Shown in pieces: positions 43,398 through 52,858 of a stretch of DNA of 64,000 bases. Each line of letters begins with the position of its first letter. Positions within the stretch are counted from its first letter, which is position 1. The notes beneath the pieces are model-generated. The model searched no databases, was not told the origin of the DNA, and was given only the letters and a program-made list of their open reading frames with translations. Source of the DNA: an uncultured Mediterranea sp. (GTDB lineage Bacteria > Bacteroidota > Bacteroidia > Bacteroidales > Bacteroidaceae); assembly GCA_945641355.1 (NCBI GenBank), contig CALZEQ010000004.1:46915-110914 (forward strand), read 5' to 3'. Made by a program: the position numbers and the translations under genes.

Positions 43398-44786
43398 ATG
43401 GAATATAAACTACATAACGGAAGCGGCGGACTCTGTTGCAGGAGCTGCGGCAGACAGGACAAGCAACTGAACACCTACGACTGGCTGGCAGACATCCCCG
43501 GCAACGACGAGGAGACCGACCTGGTGGAGGTGCAGTTCAAGAACACCCGCAAAGGATACTATCACAACAGCAACGGACTGCCGCTGCAGAAGGGAGACAT
43601 CGTGGCCGTCGAAGCCTCACCCGGACATGACATCGGTGTGGTCACACTGACAGGACGACTCGTTCCCCTCCAGCTGCGTAAGGCCAATATCAAATCGGAA
43701 GCCGACATCAAGCGCATCTACCGCAAGGCAAAGCCCGTGGATATGGACAAATACCGCGAGGCAAAAGCACGCGAGCACGACACAATGATACGCTCGCGCC
43801 AAATCGCCCTGAGCCTGAATCTGGACATGAAGATTGGCGACGTGGAGTATCAGGGAGACGGCAACAAGGCCATCTTCTACTACATAGCCGAGGGACGTGT
43901 GGACTTCCGCCAGCTCATCAAGGTGCTTGCCGAGGTCTTCCGTGTACGCATTGAGATGAAACAGATTGGAGCGCGTCAGGAAGCGGGACGCATCGGCGGC
44001 ATCGGCCCGTGCGGACGCGAACTGTGCTGCGCTACCTGGATGACCAGCTTCGTCTCGGTCTCAACCAGCGCAGCCCGCTATCAGGACATCTCACTCAACC
44101 CGCAAAAACTGGCCGGTCAATGCGCCAAACTGAAATGCTGCCTGAACTACGAGGTAGACTGCTACGTAGAGGCCCAGAAACGTCTTCCGTCCAAAGAGAT
44201 TACCTTAGAGACCAAGGACGGGACGTTCTACTTCTTCAAGGCTGACATCCTGACCAACCAGGTAACATACTCAACCGACAAAGCCATCCCAGCCAATCTG
44301 GTGACCATCAGCGGACGGAGGGCATTCGAAGTGATCGGGCTGAACAAACGGGGCATCAAGCCGGACAATCTGAATGAGGAAGAACGGCACTCGGAATCGA
44401 AGAAAGCTGTTGACCTGGTGGAACAAGAGAGCCTGACCCGCTTTGACCGCACCCGCAAGAACAAGGGGGGCAACAACAGTAGCGAAGGCAAGAAGAAAAA
44501 GAAAAAGGGCAGTGCCGGCAATGTACGTCCCGAAGGGGAAGAGCAAGTGAAAGCTGCTCAGGAGGCCAAGCCGAAAGAACAGGCTGCCAAGGCAAACAAA
44601 GAGCCGCAAGCCGACAAGCCGAAAGAGGGCCAGGGACGGCAGAAAGGACAGAAGGCCCGACAGAAAGATGGGCAGCCCCGACAGAAAGGTCAACCCAAAG
44701 ACGCACAGCCACGCCCCAAGAAACAGGGTTCACCATCCAAAGAAGCACAGAAAAAGAGTACGGATGAGCAGCCTGCACAATCATAA
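43398..44786 (+). CDS. ricT: PSP1-domain protein RicT (YaaT family) with basic low-complexity tail
   Basis: A 462-residue cytosolic protein. The conserved core (about 25-330) contains the PSP1 domain with GDIVAVEASPGHDIGVVTLTG and the cysteine signature IGGIGPCGRELCCATWM, followed by CAKLKCCLNYEVDCY. In Bacillus the RicT complex carries Fe-S clusters and affects RNA processing. RicA/RicF partners are not visible here. The last 120 residues are lysine/glutamine/alanine-rich repeats (KEQAAKANKEPQADKPKEGQ and similar), probably disordered and RNA-binding. The gene overlaps gldH. Confidence 0.9.
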   Translation: MEYKLHNGSGGLCCRSCGRQDKQLNTYDWLADIPGNDEETDLVEVQFKNTRKGYYHNSNGLPLQKGDIVAVEASPGHDIGVVTLTGRLVPLQLRKANIKSEADIKRIYRKAKPVDMDKYREAKAREHDTMIRSRQIALSLNLDMKIGDVEYQGDGNKAIFYYIAEGRVDFRQLIKVLAEVFRVRIEMKQIGARQEAGRIGGIGPCGRELCCATWMTSFVSVSTSAARYQDISLNPQKLAGQCAKLKCCLNYEVDCYVEAQKRLPSKEITLETKDGTFYFFKADILTNQVTYSTDKAIPANLVTISGRRAFEVIGLNKRGIKPDNLNEEERHSESKKAVDLVEQESLTRFDRTRKNKGGNNSSEGKKKKKKGSAGNVRPEGEEQVKAAQEAKPKEQAAKANKEPQADKPKEGQGRQKGQKARQKDGQPRQKGQPKDAQPRPKKQGSPSKEAQKKSTDEQPAQS

Positions 44787-45267
44787 GGGGAACTTCCCAC
44801 ACGGACAGAGGAGCTGGATGTGGGAAGCGTTCCTTCTGCTGGCAGTCACCTTGACCGGCTGCCAGCAGAAGATTGCTTATTATCAATACCACTCGATTCC
44901 TGAGGCTGGATGGCAACGAAACGACACCCTCTCCTTTGCTGTGGAGACAGCCGACTCGGCACGGATGTACCGGATGGACCTGGAAGTGCGTAACCGGAAC
45001 GACTATCCATACCGCAACCTGGCAGTAGGCATAGCTGTCACCACACCCGACTCGCTGTCGCTGCCTACCGATACGCTTCAACTGCTTCTGGCTGACGAGG
45101 CGGGACACTGGATAGGGCGCGGACAGAGCAACCTGTATCAGTATACAGCCGCAGCAGGAGGCATCCACGTCCACTGTCCCGGCACCTATCGAATACGGGT
45201 ATTCTCACTCCTTCCCGACTCCATACTGCCCGGGCTCAATGATATCGGCATTAGACTGGAGCGGTAG
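44764..45267 (+). CDS. gldH: GldH-family lipoprotein
   Basis: A lipoprotein of 167 residues with lipobox LTGC (TLTGCQQK). The conserved GldH core reads YYQYHSIPEAGWQRNDTLSFAVE, then YRNLAVGIAVTTPDS and PGLNDIGIRLER at the C-terminus. GldH is needed for gliding in Flavobacterium; non-gliding Bacteroides keep it, so its role here is probably envelope-related. The start at 44764 overlaps ricT by 23 nt. A later ATG at 44818, preceded by AGAGGAG, would give a shorter signal peptide and is a real alternative. Confidence 0.82.
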   Translation: MSSLHNHKGNFPHGQRSWMWEAFLLLAVTLTGCQQKIAYYQYHSIPEAGWQRNDTLSFAVETADSARMYRMDLEVRNRNDYPYRNLAVGIAVTTPDSLSLPTDTLQLLLADEAGHWIGRGQSNLYQYTAAAGGIHVHCPGTYRIRVFSLLPDSILPGLNDIGIRLER

Positions 45268-45274
45268 CTTTCCC

Positions 45275-46735
45275 CTAAGAGAGCCAACGATGCCTGCTGG
45301 CATCAATCCGCAAAAAGATGAACAGCAAGATGGTAAAACCCCACAGGGACGAGCCGCCGTAGCTAAAGAATGGTAGCGGAATGCCTATGACAGGCGTCAA
45401 GCCCAGCACCATACCTATATTGATGAAGAGATGGAACAGGAAGATGCTGAGGACCGAATAGCCATAGACCCGCCCGAAGACAGAAGGCTGGCGTTCAGCC
45501 AATACAATCAGTCGTAATATCAGGACAAGAAACAGCAGGAGCACACCGGCAGCTCCCACAAATCCCTCTTCCTCACCAACCGTGCAGAATATAAAGTCGG
45601 TATCCTGCTCGGGCACATACTTCAACTTTGTCTGCGTACCGTTCAGAAAACCTTTCCCGGTGAGCCCCCCCGATCCGATGGCAATCTTCGACTGGTTGAC
45701 GTTGTACCCGGCTCCGGCCAAATCTTCCTCCATGCCCAGTACCACCTTGATGCGGATTTGCTGGTGAGGCTCCAACACATCGTTGAAAAAATAATCGCTG
45801 GAGTAGAGGAAACCGATGCTTCCGATGGCAAACAATCCTATCAAGAGATAGTTGGAATGGTGATGGGCGAGCGACAAAAAGAGGAGATAGCCTACGAGCA
45901 ACACACAAAGCACCCACTCTACCCATACCAAGTTGAACGGGAGCATGTATTGGGAGACCAGGTAGGCCACCGGCAACGAAGCCAATGAGACACACAAGAT
46001 GTTGCGAACCGGAATCCACTTCTTACAATAGACCCACACCATGCCTGCAGCAGACAGCAATACCATCAGCAGCACTGCAAACTCGCCGATAGAGGTCGGG
46101 GTATCTGCAATCATCTCCTGCTGGAAACGGATGCCTACAACAAAATAAATCACCGCACAGACACCGGAGAAAAGCACGACACCCGGCATTCCCTCCCGAT
46201 AAAGCATCAGGAAGAAAGCGGAATAGACCAATGCAGAACCCGTCTCACGCTGCATGACAATCAACCCCATCGGCAACAGGATGAGGAAGGCAAGCATACA
46301 GGCATTCTTCAGGTTCTTCATCGTGAAGCCGTATGCATTCATATACTTGGCCAACGCCAACGCTGTGGCAAATTTGGCAAACTCGGCCGGCTGGAGACTG
46401 ACGGGTCCCAATATGAGCCACGAACGGGAGCCTTTGGTATCGGGAGCAATGAAGATGGTCACTATCAGCAATAGCATCATACCTATATATATAAGGTATG
46501 AGAAGAAGTCGTAGACCGTATCGTCCAGCATGAGCAATACGAAGCCCAGGCCAAATGAGCAGACAATCCATACGAACTGCTTACCTGCACGGGTAGAGAA
46601 ATCCAGAAAATCACGGTCGCCATAGTCGTAACTGGCCCCACATACACTGAACCAGCCAAACACAATCAGCATCAGATAGACTACGATAGTTACCCAATCC
46701 AACGACTTCCAAATAGTTTCATCTCTGCGCATCAT
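45275..46735 (-). CDS. rodA: Peptidoglycan glycosyltransferase RodA
   Basis: SEDS-family glycan polymerase of the rod (elongation) complex, working with PBP2 in the inner membrane. The 486-residue protein has about ten or more hydrophobic helices and the SEDS motifs SWLILGPVSLQPAEFAKFATALALAKYM, a long extracytoplasmic loop with QSKIAIGSGGLTGKGFLNGTQ, and GIPLPFFSYGGSSLWG near the end. It is longer than the E. coli protein (370), which is common in Bacteroidetes. Its start overlaps the mrdA stop by 4 nt. It converges with gldH across 7 bp. Confidence 0.95.
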   Translation of the reverse strand: MMRRDETIWKSLDWVTIVVYLMLIVFGWFSVCGASYDYGDRDFLDFSTRAGKQFVWIVCSFGLGFVLLMLDDTVYDFFSYLIYIGMMLLLIVTIFIAPDTKGSRSWLILGPVSLQPAEFAKFATALALAKYMNAYGFTMKNLKNACMLAFLILLPMGLIVMQRETGSALVYSAFFLMLYREGMPGVVLFSGVCAVIYFVVGIRFQQEMIADTPTSIGEFAVLLMVLLSAAGMVWVYCKKWIPVRNILCVSLASLPVAYLVSQYMLPFNLVWVEWVLCVLLVGYLLFLSLAHHHSNYLLIGLFAIGSIGFLYSSDYFFNDVLEPHQQIRIKVVLGMEEDLAGAGYNVNQSKIAIGSGGLTGKGFLNGTQTKLKYVPEQDTDFIFCTVGEEEGFVGAAGVLLLFLVLILRLIVLAERQPSVFGRVYGYSVLSIFLFHLFINIGMVLGLTPVIGIPLPFFSYGGSSLWGFTILLFIFLRIDASRHRWLS

Positions 46736-48597
46736 CGCTCTTCATCGCTATAGTAAATCACTCGGTTGCTAAACTCTTCGGCTCTCAGTTCGTTCTCGGG
46801 AGAGAGCTTGCCATGGAGGTACTGGTCCATCATCATGGCTCCTATCGGCACACCATACGTAGCACCGAAACCTCCGTTCTCTACATAGACCGCAATGGCT
46901 ATCTTCGGATTGTCCATCGGAGCAAATCCCATGAATACGGAGTGGTCCTTTCCCTTGTTTTGGGCGGTACCCGTCTTTCCGCAAGCCTCCACACCCGGCA
47001 GGATGGTGCTCACCATGCGGCAAGTGGCGCTACCAGTGCTGCCTGTCACTGCTGCACGCATTCCCTTCACCACCTCTTCGTAATGGCTACGGTCGATGGT
47101 AGTGTAACGGGGAGTCCGATAGAGGCTGTCCAGCTCATTGTCCTCTATCTCCCGGACAATATGCGGCGTGATGAAGTGGCCTCGGTTGGCGATGGTGGCA
47201 CCCAAGTTGGCTATCTGCAGAGGGGTGGCCAGGATTTCTCCCTGCCCGATAGAGATACTGATTACCGTCAGTCCGTTCCATGAGCCCCTATAAGCGCGGT
47301 CATAGGTTTTGGAGTTGGGTATGAAGCCACGCTGCTCACTGGGCAGGTCGGTGCCCAGCTTATACCCGAAACCTTGCGACACCATGTGATCCTTCCACAC
47401 CGTAATGGCATTTTGAGGCGACCCGTACTTCTTGTCGCTGAACATACGGAACAGTCCCCAACAGAAATAGGAGTTGCAAGAGGTGGCAATGGCCGGAATC
47501 AACGGCAACGGAGAGGCATGACCGTGACATCCTACCCGCAGACTGCGGTAATTGAAGCCGTGAGCACAAGGGAAAGCAGGTGTGGTAGCCTGAATGATGC
47601 CCTCCTGCAACATCGTCAGTGCCTGAGCCGTCTTGAAGGTTGAACCCGGAGGATAGACACCCATGATGGCCCGGTTGAGCAACGGCTTCTGCTTATCTAA
47701 CTGCAGCATACGATGATTCTTTCCACGTTGGCGACCTATCATCAGATGAGGGTCGAACGAAGGGGAAGAGACCATGCAAAGTATCTCGCCTGTAGCCGGC
47801 TCAATGGCCACGATGGCCCCGATTTTGTGCTGTAACAGCCGCTCGCCCAACATCTGCAGGTCGATATCAATACCCAGAGTCAGATTCTTACCGGGTATCG
47901 ACGGACGGTCAAAACGTCCGTCCATGTAATGTCCTTGTATACGTCCGTGCGCATCACGCAACAACACTTCCACTCCCTTCTCTCCACGCAGGTATTTCTC
48001 ATACGACTTCTCGATGCCCTGCTTGCCGATGTAGTCGCCACGGATGTAATAGTCGTCATTCTCGATGTCGCGCTTCGATACCTCTCCAATGTCTCCCAGC
48101 ACGTGTCCGGACGAATTGTACGTATACTGACGGATGGTACGCCGCTGAATGTAGAAGCCTGGGAACTTGAAAAGTTTCTCTTGAAACACACCGCACTCCT
48201 CGGCCGACAACTGGGTCATAAAGACCTGATGGGTATATTTGGAGTAGCCCGGATTCATCCAGCGGTTCTTCACATCCTTCATCCGCTTGTCAAACTGTTC
48301 CAGGGTGATATTCAGCGTCCGGCAAAGGTCTAATGTATCCAATGAGGTGACTTCACGGGGAACAAAAGTGATGTCGTAGGCCGGCTGATTAAATACAAGA
48401 AGCTTGCCGTTCCGGTCGTAGATGGCTCCGCGTGACGGGTACTGAATCTTGTTCAGAAAGGCATTACTGTCTGCATTCTTCTTATAGTCATCCGTCATAA
48501 TCTGCAGATCGAACAGCCGTATCAGATAGACCAATACAATAAAAGCAGCCGTTGCCCCTATCACATATTTACGTTTCTCCAGGGTATAATCTTTCAT
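46732..48597 (-). CDS. mrdA: Penicillin-binding protein 2 (transpeptidase)
   Basis: Class B PBP that crosslinks peptidoglycan during elongation. The 621-residue protein has one N-terminal membrane helix, the PBP dimerisation domain (NQPAYDITFVPREV, RGEKGVEVLLRDAHGRIQG) and the transpeptidase motifs SxxK (PPGSTFKTAQ), SxN (ATSCNSYF) and KTG (EACGKTGTAQ). MKDYTLEKRKY at 48597 is chosen because it leaves a 1-nt gap after mreD; a start 9 codons upstream would overlap mreD. Part of mreBCD-mrdA-rodA. Confidence 0.95.
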   Translation of the reverse strand: MKDYTLEKRKYVIGATAAFIVLVYLIRLFDLQIMTDDYKKNADSNAFLNKIQYPSRGAIYDRNGKLLVFNQPAYDITFVPREVTSLDTLDLCRTLNITLEQFDKRMKDVKNRWMNPGYSKYTHQVFMTQLSAEECGVFQEKLFKFPGFYIQRRTIRQYTYNSSGHVLGDIGEVSKRDIENDDYYIRGDYIGKQGIEKSYEKYLRGEKGVEVLLRDAHGRIQGHYMDGRFDRPSIPGKNLTLGIDIDLQMLGERLLQHKIGAIVAIEPATGEILCMVSSPSFDPHLMIGRQRGKNHRMLQLDKQKPLLNRAIMGVYPPGSTFKTAQALTMLQEGIIQATTPAFPCAHGFNYRSLRVGCHGHASPLPLIPAIATSCNSYFCWGLFRMFSDKKYGSPQNAITVWKDHMVSQGFGYKLGTDLPSEQRGFIPNSKTYDRAYRGSWNGLTVISISIGQGEILATPLQIANLGATIANRGHFITPHIVREIEDNELDSLYRTPRYTTIDRSHYEEVVKGMRAAVTGSTGSATCRMVSTILPGVEACGKTGTAQNKGKDHSVFMGFAPMDNPKIAIAVYVENGGFGATYGVPIGAMMMDQYLHGKLSPENELRAEEFSNRVIYYSDEER

Positions 48598-48598
48598 G

Positions 48599-49102
48599 CT
48601 ATTTCTTTTTCCGGATTCCTTCAAAAGCCATCACACAAGCCATGGTGAGCAGGGTGCTGGACAAGATACGTAGCAAAAGAGAGCCTACATGGACAAACGA
48701 GAAGAACTCAAGGACGAACAACATGAAGTGATGGGTCAACAGGCAGGCGAACAGATACTTCAAGAACGAAGAAGTACCCATGGTGCGGAACGAAGGAACG
48801 ATGCTTTCAAGTACATCGCGCGACAGGAAAAGGCGCAAGTAGAACGGACGCACAAAGGCAAGCAACACCGTAGAGGATACATTCAGTCCCGGCGTATCGG
48901 AAAAGACATCTACCACCAGTCCCAAGGCAAAAGCCCACAGCATGAGCACATTGCGCGAGATGCCCGATTCAAACTTCAGTATCAGGTAGACATACAGAAA
49001 AGGAGTGGCATATCCGGCGATATGCACGTTGTTCAGAATGAGCACCTGTAGCAATGCCAAACCAACAAGCCACCCTACCTTATGTAGATAATTAAGTATC
49101 AA
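48599..49102 (-). CDS. mreD: Rod shape-determining protein MreD
   Basis: A 167-residue inner-membrane protein with about five helices (VGWLVGLALLQVLILNNV, VLMLWAFALGLVVDVFSDTPG). Low conservation is normal for MreD; the position between mreC and mrdA makes the assignment firm. It belongs to the elongasome. Confidence 0.88.
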   Translation of the reverse strand: MILNYLHKVGWLVGLALLQVLILNNVHIAGYATPFLYVYLILKFESGISRNVLMLWAFALGLVVDVFSDTPGLNVSSTVLLAFVRPFYLRLFLSRDVLESIVPSFRTMGTSSFLKYLFACLLTHHFMLFVLEFFSFVHVGSLLLRILSSTLLTMACVMAFEGIRKKK

Positions 49103-49154
49103 CGCTTATCCGGAAATTAGATTGATTAGCATTCAGTTATCGTGGAGCGTCCGT

Positions 49155-49994
49155 TCATTCGACGCTGCGTTCCAGTTCCTTCTCTTCTGACTGTCCGCTA
49201 CGCGCAATGATGCGAACGTCGCTTACCTTGCCGAAGTCTGTCGCCAGCTTCACCTTCAGCAGATAAGAGAGTCCGTCATGCGAATCCTGCATATCATCTA
49301 CCGTGCCCACCATTACCCCCTCGGGGAAAACGGCAGAATAGCCGCTGGTGACTACCGTATCGCCCAGATTGAACTCGGCATGGCGGGGAAGGTCCTTTAG
49401 ATAGGCGAAGCGCGAATCTCCTCCCTCCCACTTCATGTAGCCGAAATAGTCGCTGCCCAATATCTTGCATGAGATGCTCGACTTGCTGTTCAGCAATGGG
49501 ATGACCAACGCATAGTGTGCCGAGGTCTTATAGACGATACCTACCACTCCGTTGGCATCTATCACCCCCATCTCCGGGCGAATGCCTTCGCGGGCTCCTT
49601 TATCCAGCGTGATGTAGTTGTCTGCACGATTCAGACTGTTCTTGATAACATTGGCCTTGAAGATGCGCAGGCTGTCCATCGCCGCTTGTTCCAGACTATA
49701 GAGACGAGCAGAGTCTATTCCCCTTTCGTGCAGGGTCTTCTCCAGCAGACTGACACGCTGCTCCAGCCACAGGTTACGGTCCAACAAATCCTCATTGACG
49801 GTCTTCAGATGAAAATAGGAGAGGATGCCTCCCGAAATTTCATACACCTTGCCCGCAACCTGATTGGCCGAAGTAAAACATACGCTTTGCTGATAACGGT
49901 TGAATCGGATCAACAATACAAAGCCAACCACTTCCAACAACAGGAAGAGGAAGCAGTAATTGTATCTGATAAGGAAATTCAGCAGATTGCGCAT
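49155..49994 (-). CDS. mreC: Rod shape-determining protein MreC
   Basis: A 279-residue bitopic protein. One N-terminal membrane helix (YNYCFLFLLLEVVGFVLLI) is followed by a coiled coil and the periplasmic double beta-barrel (KNSLNRADNYITLDKGAREGI, VGIVYKTSAHYALVIPLLN, GDTVVTSGYSAVFPEGVMVG). It organises MreB, MreD, RodA and PBP2. The gene lies 4 nt after mreB. Confidence 0.95.
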   Translation of the reverse strand: MRNLLNFLIRYNYCFLFLLLEVVGFVLLIRFNRYQQSVCFTSANQVAGKVYEISGGILSYFHLKTVNEDLLDRNLWLEQRVSLLEKTLHERGIDSARLYSLEQAAMDSLRIFKANVIKNSLNRADNYITLDKGAREGIRPEMGVIDANGVVGIVYKTSAHYALVIPLLNSKSSISCKILGSDYFGYMKWEGGDSRFAYLKDLPRHAEFNLGDTVVTSGYSAVFPEGVMVGTVDDMQDSHDGLSYLLKVKLATDFGKVSDVRIIARSGQSEEKELERSVE

Positions 49995-49998
49995 ATCC

Positions 49999-51021
49999 TC
50001 ATCGCATCAGGAAAGAGAAACGGTCGACGTTCTTCAGTGCCACACCCGTACCCTTTGCCACCGCGTGGAGCGGGTCTTCAGCAATGTGGAAGGGTATGTT
50101 GATTTTATCCGTCAATCGTTTGTCCAGTCCGCGCAGCAAGGCACCGCCTCCTGCCAGATAGATGCCATTGTGTACAATGTCTGCATACAGTTCGGGCGGC
50201 GTGTTCTCCAATGCGCTGAGGATAGCCGTCTCAATCTTCGAGATAGATTTCTCCAGGCAATGGGCCACTTCCTGGTAGCATACGGGCACTTCCATAGGCA
50301 AGGCTGTGATTCGGTTGGGACCATGCACGATGTAATCTTCCGGTGCATCTTCGCCCAAATCGGTCAAAGCAGCTCCCACATTGATTTTAATTCGCTCGGC
50401 CATACGTTCGCTCACCTTCACGTTATGCTGACGGCTCATATACTCCTGGATATCTGCCGTCAGGTCATCACCTGCGATGCGAATGGAGTTGTTGGAGACG
50501 ATGCCGCCCAAAGAGATGACAGCGATTTCAGTAGAGCCACCACCTATATCCACAATCATGTTTCCTTCAGGAGCCTCCACATCAATGCCTATACCGATGG
50601 CTGCCGCCATGGGCTCGAAAATAAGGTAGACATCCCGTCCGCCGGCATGTTCGGCCGAATCGCGTACGGCACGCAGTTCCACTTCCGTACTGCCCGAGGG
50701 TACGCCGATGACCATGCGCAGTGAGGGCGAGAAGAGCCGGTGGCGCGTATTCACCATCTTGATGAGTCCGCGAATCATCTGCTCGCAAGCATAGAAGTCG
50801 GCTATCACGCCGTCGCGCAAAGGACGTATCGTACGTATGTTCTCGTGGGTCTTTTCGTGCATCATCTTTGCTTTCTCACCCACGGCTATCATCTTGTCAG
50901 TGCGACGGTCCAAGGCCACCACCGAAGGTTCGTCCACCACAATCTTACCACCCGTTGTGATAATGGTGTTGGCCGTTCCCAAGTCCATCGCTATTTCTTG
51001 TGTAAAAGAGAACAATCCCAT
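49999..51021 (-). CDS. mreB: Rod shape-determining protein MreB (actin homologue)
   Basis: A 340-residue cytoplasmic actin-like ATPase that positions wall synthesis. Motifs: MDLGTANTIITTGGKIVVDEPSVVAL (phosphate 1), AIGIGIDVEAPEGNMIVDIGGGSTEIAVISLGGIV (connect and phosphate 2) and NGIYLAGGGALLRGLDKRL (adenosine). It sits 61 nt downstream of purH. No separate TAnnTTTG promoter was recognised in that gap. Confidence 0.97.
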   Translation of the reverse strand: MGLFSFTQEIAMDLGTANTIITTGGKIVVDEPSVVALDRRTDKMIAVGEKAKMMHEKTHENIRTIRPLRDGVIADFYACEQMIRGLIKMVNTRHRLFSPSLRMVIGVPSGSTEVELRAVRDSAEHAGGRDVYLIFEPMAAAIGIGIDVEAPEGNMIVDIGGGSTEIAVISLGGIVSNNSIRIAGDDLTADIQEYMSRQHNVKVSERMAERIKINVGAALTDLGEDAPEDYIVHGPNRITALPMEVPVCYQEVAHCLEKSISKIETAILSALENTPPELYADIVHNGIYLAGGGALLRGLDKRLTDKINIPFHIAEDPLHAVAKGTGVALKNVDRFSFLMR

Positions 51022-51082
51022 TTTATAAATTATGAATCAACCTTAATTTGTTAATTAATAATTCCCGATTATGAGTCGTGAA

Positions 51083-52606
51083 TCAATGTTTGAAGTGACG
51101 GAAGCCGGTAATCACCATCGCAATGCCGTGTTCGTTGCAATAGTCGAACGAAAGTTGGTCTTTGATGCTTCCACCCGGCTGGATAACGGCTGTCACACCT
51201 TCGTTACCGGCTATCTCCACACAATCGGGGAAGGGGAAGAAGGCATCGCTTGCCATCACCGCACCATGCAGGTCGAAGCCAAAGCTCTTGGCCTTCTCAA
51301 TAGCCTGCTTCAAGGCATCTACCCGGCTGGTTTGACCCACTCCGCTGGCCAGCAACTGCTTACCTTTGGCCAGTACGATGGCATTCGACTTGGAGTTCTT
51401 CACTATCTTGTTGGCAAAGAGCATATCCTCTATCTCCTGAGCCGTTGGAGCCTGATTAGTCACCGTCTTCAGTTCGTCCGAAGTCTCAATCTTCAAGTCA
51501 CGGTCCTGCACCAGCACACCGTTCAGCAACGAACGGAACTGCTTCCGAGGCAAAGCGGCCGGTTTGCGCACCAAGATGATACGGTTTTTCTTCTGTCCCA
51601 GAATCTCCAGAGCATCCACATCGTAGTCGGGAGCTATAATCACTTCAAAGAATATTTTGTTGATTTCCTCTGCAGCTGCACGGTCTATCACGGCATTGGT
51701 GATGAGCACGCCACCGAAAGCCGACACAGGGTCACCTGCCAACGCATCCGTCCAAGCCTCCAATACCGTGGGACGGCTGGCCAGTCCACAAGCATTGTTG
51801 TGCTTCAAGATAGCAAAGGTCGTCTCGTTGAATTCGTCAATCAAATCTACCGCCGCATTGATGTCCAGCAAGTTGTTGTAGGAGATTTCCTTGCCATGAA
51901 TCTGGTCGAACATCGCTTCCAGATTGCCGTAGAAGTAACCCTTCTGATGCGGATTCTCACCATAGCGCAGCATCTTAGGATTGTTGGCACTCTGGCGGAA
52001 GGCACTGCCCTCACCGGCATCAAAGTAATTGAAAATGGCCGAGTCATAGTGCGAAGATACGGCAAATGCCTCCTTGGCAAACCAGCGGCGTTCTTCCAAC
52101 GTAGAGGTAGCTCCATGCTCCATCAGCATATCCCGCAAAGGCTGGTATTGTGCCTGACTGGCCACAATCACCACGTCATTAAAGTTCTTGGCCGCTGCAC
52201 GAATCAACGAGATGCCGCCTATATCAATCTTCTCGATAATAGCAGGTTCGTCAGCACCACTGGCCACAGTGGTCTCAAACGGATAAAGGTCTACAATGAC
52301 CAGATCTATTTCAGGAATATCATATTTTTCAATCTGCTGCATGTCTTGCTCCAAGCCGCGACGACACAGTATGCCGCCAAACACTTTCGGGTGCAACGTC
52401 TTCACCCGCCCGCCAAGAATAGAGGGATACGTGGTAAGTTCTTCTACGGCCTTGCAGGGATAGCCCAGCGATTCGATGAACTGACGTGTTCCTCCCGTTG
52501 AAAGGAATTCAACCCCTTCTTCATGCAGTTTGGTAATGATTTCGTCCAAACCTTCCTTATGGTATACCGATACCAAAGCAGTTTTGATTCTTTTTGTTTC
52601 AGACAT
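51083..52606 (-). CDS. purH: Bifunctional AICAR transformylase/IMP cyclohydrolase
   Basis: Last two steps of IMP synthesis. The 507-residue protein has the N-terminal MGS-like IMP cyclohydrolase (KTALVSVYHKEGLDEIITKL, EFLSTGGTRQFIESLG). The C-terminal transformylase carries the Lys-His pair in FAILKHNNACGLA, with AFGGVLITNAVID and PGGSIKDQLSFDYCNEHGIAMVITGFRHFKH. A promoter element lies 44 nt upstream. The mre genes follow on the same strand, a recurrent Bacteroidetes arrangement. Confidence 0.96.
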   Translation of the reverse strand: MSETKRIKTALVSVYHKEGLDEIITKLHEEGVEFLSTGGTRQFIESLGYPCKAVEELTTYPSILGGRVKTLHPKVFGGILCRRGLEQDMQQIEKYDIPEIDLVIVDLYPFETTVASGADEPAIIEKIDIGGISLIRAAAKNFNDVVIVASQAQYQPLRDMLMEHGATSTLEERRWFAKEAFAVSSHYDSAIFNYFDAGEGSAFRQSANNPKMLRYGENPHQKGYFYGNLEAMFDQIHGKEISYNNLLDINAAVDLIDEFNETTFAILKHNNACGLASRPTVLEAWTDALAGDPVSAFGGVLITNAVIDRAAAEEINKIFFEVIIAPDYDVDALEILGQKKNRIILVRKPAALPRKQFRSLLNGVLVQDRDLKIETSDELKTVTNQAPTAQEIEDMLFANKIVKNSKSNAIVLAKGKQLLASGVGQTSRVDALKQAIEKAKSFGFDLHGAVMASDAFFPFPDCVEIAGNEGVTAVIQPGGSIKDQLSFDYCNEHGIAMVITGFRHFKH

Positions 52607-52649
52607 GATTTTTTATTTAAAAAGTACGCGCATATTTAAATTAGTGGCG

Positions 52650-52657
52650 CAAAGGTA
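52650..52657 (-). promoter_or_regulatory. purH promoter -7 element
   Basis: TACCTTTG on the minus strand fits TAnnTTTG. Confidence 0.55.
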
Positions 52658-52784
52658 CGAATTTTGTTGATAGTAAATCCATTGCTACCACACTTTTTTG
52701 TCTGAAATTAGTGGAAGATGAATGATTGCAAGCCCTGAGTTGCAAAGGAAGAGCTACATGTCCGTCTGAACCTCTGCCGGCAAG

Positions 52785-52819
52785 CAACACACAGGGCGGA
52801 CACACAGGTCCGCCCTAAT
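52785..52819. repeat. Interspersed GC hairpin downstream of argD
   Basis: GGGCGGAC/GTCCGCCC at 52794-52815 matches the hairpin at 20991-21012 but lacks the AT-rich modules. It may terminate argD transcripts. Confidence 0.6.
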
Positions 52820-52858
52820 GTATGTTTTCCCCAATCCGAGAGGCACCTCAAGCCTTCT